From: an uncultured Clostridia bacterium
Lineage (GTDB): Bacteria > Bacillota > Clostridia > Lachnospirales > Lachnospiraceae
Direction: 5' to 3'
DNA: 20,130 nt
NCBI GenBank assembly: GCA_937888895.1
Contig: CALASV010000200.1
Location: forward strand, 1-20,130
In this document: positions 14,534 to 20,130 of the stretch, piece by piece
Layout of the letters: every line of letters starts with the position of its first letter
How positions within the stretch are numbered: position 1 is the stretch's first letter
Translations under genes and position numbers: made by a program
The notes under the pieces: model-generated
What the model was told of the DNA's origin: nothing
The model's input: only the letters and a program-made list of their open reading frames with translations
Database searches by the model: none

Positions 14534-15391
14534 CTATTTTTTATCAAATAACGCTCTACGTTCTGTGGAATGTCTCATCATTTTTCTCATTCCATCTATA
14601 TCTTCTTCTTCAAGCATATTTTTTAACTCATTAAATTTATCTATAAACAAATTCATTTGTTCTAAAAGAGCATCTTTATTTTCTACAAACAGTTCACTCC
14701 ACATAACGTCATTGATGCGTGCGATTCTAGTTAAATCTCGGAAAGAATCCCCTGTAAATTTTTCCATATGTTCTTTATCATTACAAGTCATAAGTGTAAT
14801 GGCAATACAATGCGTTAATTGTGAGAGGAAGCCAATCATCTCATCATGTTCTTCGGGTGAAAGTGTTGTAACATTGGAAAAACCAAGAAGTCTTCCAAGT
14901 TCCATACATGTTTGAATTGCTTCGGGTGTATTTTTTTCCGTTGGAGTAACAATGTAGTTTGCACCAATAAACATTTTATCCGAACTATTTTCCACACCCG
15001 AAACTTCACGACCTGCCATCGGATGTGCTGGAATAAATTCCACATCCGAACGAAGCATATCCTGAATCTTATACACAATACTTCTCTTAACACCAGTAAC
15101 ATCTGTAATAAGCGCACCACTTTTTAAAAGTCCTTGATTTTGTTCCATCCATTCTACAAAAACATGAGGATAAAGTGCAAAAATGACAAGGTCAGCTTCT
15201 CCAATGATTCTCTCATTAAGTTCCGTGGACCCCTCGTCAATCAATTTTTCACGAATTGCATAATCAATCGAAGTTTGCTCCTTCGTAATCGCACTAATAT
15301 GAAAACCAAATCGTTTCAATACTTTAGCATAACTACCACCTAAAAGTCCAAGACCAACAATCAATATTTTTTTACTTACATCTACTATCAT
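14534..15391 (-). CDS. tyrA: Prephenate dehydrogenase
   Basis: A 285-residue enzyme that oxidatively decarboxylates prephenate to 4-hydroxyphenylpyruvate, the precursor of tyrosine. The Rossmann motif GLGLLGGS is at residues 13-20. DVTGVKR (97-103), HPMAG (123-127) and QLTH (191-194) are the family's active-site segments. The protein stops after the helical domain with no ACT domain, so tyrosine feedback through an ACT module is not expected. The ATG overlaps the aroA stop in the sequence ATGA, with AGAGGTAG just upstream, so it is translationally coupled. It is the last gene of the aromatic operon. No clear terminator follows. Confidence 0.95.
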   Translation of the reverse strand: MIVDVSKKILIVGLGLLGGSYAKVLKRFGFHISAITKEQTSIDYAIREKLIDEGSTELNERIIGEADLVIFALYPHVFVEWMEQNQGLLKSGALITDVTGVKRSIVYKIQDMLRSDVEFIPAHPMAGREVSGVENSSDKMFIGANYIVTPTEKNTPEAIQTCMELGRLLGFSNVTTLSPEEHDEMIGFLSQLTHCIAITLMTCNDKEHMEKFTGDSFRDLTRIARINDVMWSELFVENKDALLEQMNLFIDKFNELKNMLEEEDIDGMRKMMRHSTERRALFDKK

Positions 15392-16590
15392 TTTAATTCT
15401 ACCTCTGCTCCAAGTTGTTTTATATCATCAAAAAATCCGGGATAACTCTTTCTAATTGCCTGTGCGCCGTCAATCGCTCCACCTATTTTAGAAAGAATGA
15501 CTGACATTGCCATTACAATTCGGTGGTCATTATGTCCATCTAGTACTTCTCCTTTATATTGGAGCTGTTGCTTTGGCACAATAATTGTATTTTCTCCAAA
15601 AATAAGCCCCCCACCAAGCTTTTGAAGTTCTTCATGCATTGCCATTCCACGGTCGCTTTCTTTTACTTTTAAACGGTCTGTCCCTGTAAAAGTTGCTCCG
15701 TTTTTTAAGGAAGCAAGTGCAAATAATACCGGTCCAAGGTCAGGACAATCAGAAATATCGAGAGTTGGCGTACCTGCTGAAATCTGTTCAAAATACTTCG
15801 CATACACTCTATCCCCTTGCAAACTGTCAACATTTAAATTCTCTATCTTAACATTTGAACCAATATAATTAAATGCATCAAGAAATGCTGCATTAGAATA
15901 ATCTCCTTCTATTTTTCCAGAAAAAGAATGTAATTGCGATTGTTTGATTTCTATTTTATATTCTTCTGTAAACTCTATATTTGCTCCAAAAGACTTTAAT
16001 GCAGAAATTGTTAAATTGATATAGGAGCGACTTTCAAAAGGAGGAATAATTTCAATCGAAGAATCTTTACCTAAATAAAGAAGTGCAAAGATAAGTCCTG
16101 TAATAAACTGACTACTAATATCTCCTCGAAGTTTATAATTTCCACTTTCTAATTTACCACAAACAGTTATCCCATTTGCTTCTTTCTGAAATACAAAGCC
16201 TTTCTCATGGCAAAGCTCCTCATACAAACCAAGAGGTCGTTCCAAAAGTCTTTGACTTCCTTTCAATACTACTGTTTTACCTAAGCATAATGCAAGAGGT
16301 ATAAAAAATCTTAATGTACTTCCACTTTCTCTGCACTCTAACATAGGATTATCTACCTTCATAAACCCTTTCGGGTCAATACTTACTTTATCTTTCTCTA
16401 TTGTAACATCTGTACCTAATGCTTTCAGACAATCTATACTTGCAAGAATGTCTTCGCTATAATCAACTCCCGATAAAACACAAGGTTGTTTGGATAATGC
16501 TGCACCAATTAAGTACCTATGAGCCATACTTTTCGAAGGTGGTGCTTCTACTGTTCCACTTAATTTACACGATTTGAATGTTGCTATCAT
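15388..16590 (-). CDS. aroA: 3-phosphoshikimate 1-carboxyvinyltransferase (EPSP synthase)
   Basis: A 400-residue enzyme that transfers the enolpyruvyl group of PEP to shikimate-3-phosphate. Visible active-site motifs are PPSKSMAHR (Lys20, Ser21, Arg25), ESGSTLRFF in place of the common NAGTAxR element, GDISSQF, and DGHNDHRIVMA near the C-terminus. The length is slightly below the usual 425-430 residues but both halves are complete. The ATG has GAGGGAG eight bases upstream. A hairpin lies in the 95-base gap after aroB. The stop overlaps the tyrA start. Confidence 0.95.
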   Translation of the reverse strand: MIATFKSCKLSGTVEAPPSKSMAHRYLIGAALSKQPCVLSGVDYSEDILASIDCLKALGTDVTIEKDKVSIDPKGFMKVDNPMLECRESGSTLRFFIPLALCLGKTVVLKGSQRLLERPLGLYEELCHEKGFVFQKEANGITVCGKLESGNYKLRGDISSQFITGLIFALLYLGKDSSIEIIPPFESRSYINLTISALKSFGANIEFTEEYKIEIKQSQLHSFSGKIEGDYSNAAFLDAFNYIGSNVKIENLNVDSLQGDRVYAKYFEQISAGTPTLDISDCPDLGPVLFALASLKNGATFTGTDRLKVKESDRGMAMHEELQKLGGGLIFGENTIIVPKQQLQYKGEVLDGHNDHRIVMAMSVILSKIGGAIDGAQAIRKSYPGFFDDIKQLGAEVELK

Positions 16591-16616
16591 AGTTTTTCTC
16601 CCTCTAGCACCTCATA

Positions 16617-16655
16617 AAATAAGTCCCCTACTATTGCCTTATAAGGAACTTATTT
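16617..16655 (-). repeat. Intercistronic hairpin between aroB and aroA
   Basis: On the minus strand AAATAAGT pairs with ACTTATTT, with further CC/GG pairing inside. The stem ends in ATTTTATG rather than a clean U-run, so it could be a weak terminator, an RNA stability or processing stem, or a polarity element within the operon. Confidence 0.5.
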
Positions 16656-16685
16656 CATTTGATTAAAACCTTTCCACCAAAGTTT

Positions 16686-17699
16686 TTATTTACTTAATGC
16701 TTCTCTCACTAAATTCTCGTATTCTTCAAAAGTGATTGTTTTTAATTGTACCGTACCAATTTCAGGAACATATACGATTGTAATTTTCTTTCCTGTTGCT
16801 TTTTTGTCGTGACGACAAGCTTCTGTTAAGTGTTCTATGCTATATTCTGTCTCTGTAGGTAATCCAAGTTTTTTAAGAATAGGTAAAAGTCTTTTTCTTA
16901 CCTCAGACGAACACATAGGAACCATACCAATACTTACACATTCACCATGATAATATGTTTCCATCTCATTTGCACTTTCTATTGCATGAGCAAGTGTATG
17001 TCCAAAATTTAAAATTTTACGAAGTCCTGCTTCTTTTTCATCTTCCTCTACGACATATTTCTTGATACGAAGTGCACGTTCAATAATCGTATCTATATTC
17101 TCTTCAATATCGTTATTTTCAAATAGTTCAAAAAGAATAGGGTCACTTGTCATCGCCATTTTAAGTGCTTCTGCAAGTCCGTTAGAAACTTGTCGTTTTG
17201 GAAGTGTTTTCAATGTATTTGGGTCAATCAAAACACCCATTGGTGGATAAAAAGCACCCACTATATTTTTGTATCCCATAAAATCTATTGCCGTTTTTCC
17301 ACCGATAGAAGAATCTACTTCCGAAAGCAATGTGGTAGGAATATTGTAAAAATCAATTCCTCTCATATAAGTAGAAGCAACAAAACCACTCAGGTCTCCA
17401 ACAACTCCACCACCAACTGCCACAACGCAATCCGTACGAGTAAATTCATTTTTCACTAAACATTCTAGCAATTGCTGAAAGGTATCTATATTTTTGGATT
17501 TTTCACCCATTTCAATTGTAATTATCACAGGTTCTTTGCAACAATTTGCTACTGTTTGAACATATTCCATAGGAACGCCAGAATCAGTAACTATAAGAAC
17601 CTTTCTATCAAGCTTAAAATACTCCGAAGCTTTTGCTAATGCATTTCTTTCAAGATAAATATTATATGAACCATTTTGTGTTTTTACTGGAATAATCAT
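16686..17699 (-). CDS. aroB: 3-dehydroquinate synthase
   Basis: A 337-residue NAD- and metal-dependent enzyme that cyclises DAHP to 3-dehydroquinate. The nucleotide-binding segment AVGGGVVGDLSGFVAS (about 94-109) and the signature PTTLLSEVDSSIGGKTAID (121-139) are clear. Likely metal ligands are Glu177 (GLAEALK), His234 (NFGHTLAHA) and His251 (YYHGE). It is a little shorter than the usual 350-360 residues but complete. The ATG has AGGTGG eight bases upstream and begins 15 bases after pheA. Confidence 0.96.
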   Translation of the reverse strand: MIIPVKTQNGSYNIYLERNALAKASEYFKLDRKVLIVTDSGVPMEYVQTVANCCKEPVIITIEMGEKSKNIDTFQQLLECLVKNEFTRTDCVVAVGGGVVGDLSGFVASTYMRGIDFYNIPTTLLSEVDSSIGGKTAIDFMGYKNIVGAFYPPMGVLIDPNTLKTLPKRQVSNGLAEALKMAMTSDPILFELFENNDIEENIDTIIERALRIKKYVVEEDEKEAGLRKILNFGHTLAHAIESANEMETYYHGECVSIGMVPMCSSEVRKRLLPILKKLGLPTETEYSIEHLTEACRHDKKATGKKITIVYVPEIGTVQLKTITFEEYENLVREALSK

Positions 17700-17714
17700 T
17701 TTCTATACCACCTA

Positions 17715-18803
17715 TCAAACGTGTATTTCCTTTTCAAAAGAGCCTACAATTTTCAAATTCGAACAATAATCTTTTAATTGATGAAGCATTTCTTGCCCTT
17801 TAGAACTGTTAATGTTTCCTTCACCTTCAATATAAAAGAAGTAATCCCATACCAATTCTTTTGTAGGACGGCTTTTTAACGCTCTTAAGTTAAACCCATG
17901 TTGACCGATAACCGAAATTGCCTCACCAAGAGAACCTGCTGCATTTTTAACAGTAAACAACATAATAAATCTATCATCTTTTGGAGAAGGAGTTCTATTA
18001 GAACGAGAGAGAACTGCAAAACGTGTCGTATTTGTTCCACTATCGTTGATTTTCTCACTAATCACCTGCAAGCCAAATTGTGTTGCTGCTTCCATACTTC
18101 CAATAGCAGCAATACTCTTATCTCCTAATTCAGAAACGGTTTTAGCTGCCACAGCAGTATTGACTGCATTCTCTGTTTCAAACCCATAATTTTCTATATA
18201 AGAAGCACATTGTCCTAACGCTTGTGGATGACTCATTACTTTTTTAATATCAGAAATTGTCGCACCTTTTACGCCAAGTAAGTTCTGAACAATCTCTGCT
18301 TCATACACACCATTGATATAAAGCGAACCAAAGAAAATAAGGTCTAAAACATTTCCCACATCACCATTAAAACTATTTTCGATTGGAAGAATGACACAAT
18401 CACATTCCCCTTTTTCTACAGCCTTATATGCCGCCTTAAAATCAGCATAAGGCAAACATCGTGCATCAGGGAAGATACGCCGTGCAACAATATTAGCAAA
18501 AGCCCCTTCTACTCCACTATACGCTACTGTCATACCTTCTAAAAGACGATGCTGTAAATCTTTAGAAAGTTTAATATTATTTTTTAAGAAATTTACATAA
18601 TATGACCTATATTCTTCATTTTCTATATAATTCGAATTAAAACTTATAATTTCTTTCTCTCTGCCAAAGTCATCAATTGGCAATCCATTTTTTTTCTTAT
18701 ATGCTGCAACTGTTTTTGCCGCATCCATACGCATTTCAAACAAACGCGCCATCTCTTTATCTACTTTATTAATTGTTTCTCTTGCTGTTTGAAGTTCACT
18801 CAT
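17715..18803 (-). CDS. pheA: Bifunctional chorismate mutase/prephenate dehydratase
   Basis: A 362-residue P-protein making prephenate from chorismate, then phenylpyruvate. Residues 1 to about 88 form the helical chorismate mutase, residues about 92-270 the prephenate dehydratase with the catalytic TTRF (259-262), and residues about 277-360 an ACT domain for phenylalanine feedback. In the ACT domain the usual GAL(V/G) and ESRP elements read GSLG (290-293) and KSRP (310-313). The Glu-to-Lys change is worth noting. The gene follows the DAHP synthase by 28 bases with AGGTGATAG as ribosome binding site. Confidence 0.95.
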   Translation of the reverse strand: MSELQTARETINKVDKEMARLFEMRMDAAKTVAAYKKKNGLPIDDFGREKEIISFNSNYIENEEYRSYYVNFLKNNIKLSKDLQHRLLEGMTVAYSGVEGAFANIVARRIFPDARCLPYADFKAAYKAVEKGECDCVILPIENSFNGDVGNVLDLIFFGSLYINGVYEAEIVQNLLGVKGATISDIKKVMSHPQALGQCASYIENYGFETENAVNTAVAAKTVSELGDKSIAAIGSMEAATQFGLQVISEKINDSGTNTTRFAVLSRSNRTPSPKDDRFIMLFTVKNAAGSLGEAISVIGQHGFNLRALKSRPTKELVWDYFFYIEGEGNINSSKGQEMLHQLKDYCSNLKIVGSFEKEIHV

Positions 18804-18831
18804 GATTCTATCACCTAATTAACTATATTTT

Positions 18832-19863
18832 TTAAAGCTTTTCTGCAATATCCAAAATAAGCTGTTGCGTTTTCTCCCAACCAAGACAAGGGTCTGTAAT
18901 AGATTTACCATATACATGCTCTCCAGTACTTTGTGCACCATCCTCAAGGTAACTTTCTATCATCAATCCTTTTACAAGACGCTTAATATCCGGATTTTGA
19001 TTACGACTATGAACAACATCTTTTGCAATACGCACTTGCTCTAAATATTTTTTTCCCGAATTATTATGGTTTGTATCTACAATAACAGAAGGATTCACAA
19101 GTCCAGATTTCGTATACAATTCATTCACTCGAACAAGGTCTTCGTAATGGTAATTAGAAACACTTTTTCCTGTATAGTCGATATAGCCTCGAAGAATGGA
19201 ATGTGCCCAAGGATTACCTGCACTTGTCACTTCCCATCCACGATAGAGGAACGTATGACTAGACTGTGCAGCTTTTATTGCATTCATCATAACACTAAGG
19301 TCGCCACCTGTCGGATTTTTCATACCAACAGGAACTTCAGCTCCACTTGCAGTAAATCTATGCTGTTGATTTTCAACGGAACGTGCCCCAATTGCAACAT
19401 AAGAAAGAAGATCGGAAAGGTAACGGTAATTCTCTGGATAAAGCATTTCATCTGCACAAGAAAAATCATAATCTCGCAGAGCTGATAAATGTAATTCACG
19501 AATAGCAACAATTCCTTTATACATATCAGGCTCTGCATCTGGGTCAGGTTGATGAAGCATTCCTTTATATCCTTCCCCCGTTGTTCTTGGTTTATTTGTA
19601 TAAATACGAGGAATGATAATCATTTTGTCTGATACCTGCTCAGAAATTTTGCGTAATCTAGAAATGTATTCTAGTACTGGCTCTTTATGGTCTGCAGAAC
19701 AAGGTCCAATAATCAAAAGGAACTTATCTAATTCTCCCTCAAAAACTTTACGAATCTGTTCATCACGTTCTTCTTTCACCTGTACCATTTTATCTGTTAA
19801 AGCAAACTCTTTTTTAACCTCCTGTGGAATAGGAAGTTTTCTTTTAAAATTCATACGCATCAT
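18832..19863 (-). CDS. aroF: 3-deoxy-7-phosphoheptulonate (DAHP) synthase, class I AroFGH type
   Basis: A 343-residue enzyme condensing PEP and erythrose-4-phosphate, the first committed step of the shikimate pathway. Family elements are IIGPCSADH (Cys55), KPRTTGEGYKG (about 91-101), IGARSVENQQHR (158-169) and MKNPTGGD. The C-terminal metal ligands are probably His266 (TNHNNSG), Glu303 (MIESYLEDG) and Asp324. The E. coli-like AroFGH type is indicated by the extended N-terminus and overall pattern, not by a fused mutase or ferredoxin-like domain. AGAGG lies six bases before the ATG at 19863; the ATG at 19860 is also possible. It is the first structural gene after the attenuator. Whether it is inhibited by Phe, Tyr or neither cannot be told from sequence. 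Confidence 0.95.
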   Translation of the reverse strand: MMRMNFKRKLPIPQEVKKEFALTDKMVQVKEERDEQIRKVFEGELDKFLLIIGPCSADHKEPVLEYISRLRKISEQVSDKMIIIPRIYTNKPRTTGEGYKGMLHQPDPDAEPDMYKGIVAIRELHLSALRDYDFSCADEMLYPENYRYLSDLLSYVAIGARSVENQQHRFTASGAEVPVGMKNPTGGDLSVMMNAIKAAQSSHTFLYRGWEVTSAGNPWAHSILRGYIDYTGKSVSNYHYEDLVRVNELYTKSGLVNPSVIVDTNHNNSGKKYLEQVRIAKDVVHSRNQNPDIKRLVKGLMIESYLEDGAQSTGEHVYGKSITDPCLGWEKTQQLILDIAEKL

Positions 19864-19892
19864 GCATTACCTCTACTTTCTTTCATAAATAT

Positions 19893-19936
19893 AAAAAATC
19901 CGTACCTGTTTATGCAAAAAGCACAACAAATACGGA
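19893..19936 (-). terminator. Attenuator terminator before aroF
   Basis: On the minus strand TCCGTA (19936-19931) pairs with TACGGA (19904-19899). Inner pairing of TGTT and TGC with AACA and GCA follows, then six T residues (19898-19893). It lies between the leader peptide and aroF, about 30 bases before the aroF start, so its use would silence the whole operon. Confidence 0.9.
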
Positions 19937-19996
19937 CTGTCCATTCTATTGATTTCAAAGAATTATTCTTGAAATATCACACAAGATGGGCAGCCC
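19934..19996 (-). promoter_or_regulatory. Candidate antiterminator of the aro attenuator
   Basis: On the minus strand GGGCTGCCCAT (19996-19986) can pair with ATGGACAGTCC (19944-19934) at 10 of 11 positions, one of them G-U. Pairing can extend past one mismatch (ATA with TAT), invading the 5' arm of the terminator. The two structures are therefore mutually exclusive at TCCGTAT. Inside the loop a further hairpin (19975-19952) holds the leader stop codon in its apex. Confidence 0.7.
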
Positions 19997-20040
19997 TTAT
20001 GAAAATAATAAAAGTAATAAAAGAATACATTGTTTTTCAT
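19963..20040 (-). CDS. Phe/Tyr-rich leader peptide of the aro operon
   Basis: A 25-codon frame starting at the ATG at 20040, with GGGAGG nine bases upstream and TAA at 19963. Codons 6-13 read Phe-Phe-Tyr-Tyr-Phe-Tyr-Tyr-Phe, with no Trp codon. The second half (HKGCPSC and onward) overlaps one arm of the candidate antiterminator, so its amino acids are probably dictated by RNA pairing. Such a run next to a terminator is the hallmark of ribosome-mediated attenuation, as known for pheL and trpL of enteric bacteria. Here the genes downstream make Phe and Tyr. It is too short for most gene finders. Function as a stalling peptide is inferred. Confidence 0.9.
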   Translation of the reverse strand: MKNNVFFYYFYYFHKGCPSCVIFQE

Positions 20041-20073
20041 TTTTTGCTACCTCCCTGTGATTTGATATTAGAG

Positions 20074-20102
20074 ATTATAGCACTTTAAATCCATAAAGTC
20101 AA
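20074..20102 (-). promoter_or_regulatory. Promoter of the aromatic amino acid operon
   Basis: On the minus strand TTGACT (20102-20097) and TATAAT (20079-20074) are separated by exactly 17 bases, close to the housekeeping-sigma consensus. It lies about 33 bases upstream of the leader peptide ATG. Strong constitutive initiation is what a downstream attenuator would need. Confidence 0.88.
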
Positions 20103-20130
20103 TCATTATTATTTATCTTTTTGTAACAGT

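Noticed and set aside
19864..20130. T-box or TRAP-type control before aroF
   Set aside because: No T-box sequence, stem I motifs or GAG/UAG repeats are seen; the Phe/Tyr leader peptide and overlapping hairpins explain the region better.

Overview
The window looks like a chromosomal segment of a spore-forming, AT-rich Clostridia bacterium, most likely of the Lachnospirales/Lachnospiraceae type. The evidence is low GC, strong AGGAGG-type ribosome binding sites, sporulation genes (spoVT, yabP, yabQ, spoIIE) and the clostridial order spoIIE-tilS-hpt-ftsH. No genus is claimed. Every gene I support lies on the minus strand, so transcription runs from high to low coordinates. No CRISPR array, insertion sequence or prophage is visible.

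Region by region, in the direction of transcription. (a) 20102-14534 is an aromatic amino acid operon: aroF-type DAHP synthase, pheA, aroB, aroA and tyrA. It is preceded by a near-consensus promoter and a 25-residue leader peptide with eight consecutive Phe/Tyr codons. A candidate antiterminator and an intrinsic terminator follow, which together look like a ribosome-mediated attenuator tuned to Phe and Tyr. (b) 14332-11162 is spoVT-mazG-hup-rqcP-yabP-yabQ-divIC, a compact sporulation/housekeeping block similar to the B. subtilis spoVT-divIC region, but with an HU gene inserted. (c) 11142-11010 holds a long RNA hairpin and a Spo0A-like promoter. (d) 10950-5661 is spoIIE, in a form with no membrane domain, then tilS-hpt-ftsH, which overlap or nearly touch. 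(e) 5396-1623 is a cytosolic neopullulanase-type GH13 enzyme and a chemoreceptor with an altered signalling tip, ended by a clear terminator. (f) 1559-1 holds a promoter, a T-box leader that lacks its antiterminator, tRNA-Ile(GAU), tRNA-Ala(UGC), a 583-base spacer rich in small hairpins, and the 5' part of a 23S rRNA gene that runs off the left edge.

Most notable: (1) the Phe/Tyr leader-peptide attenuator; (2) the truncated T-box joined to tRNA-Ile/tRNA-Ala/23S with no 16S gene, which is either a real rearrangement or an assembly chimera; (3) a soluble SpoIIE behind a promoter with a 21-bp spacer and three 0A-like boxes spaced exactly 22 bp apart; (4) the long hairpin between divIC and spoIIE, whose G-U pairs fit only the minus-strand RNA. 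Several starts were moved from the longest open frame to the start supported by a ribosome binding site (ftsH, hpt, spoIIE, rqcP, hup, mazG).
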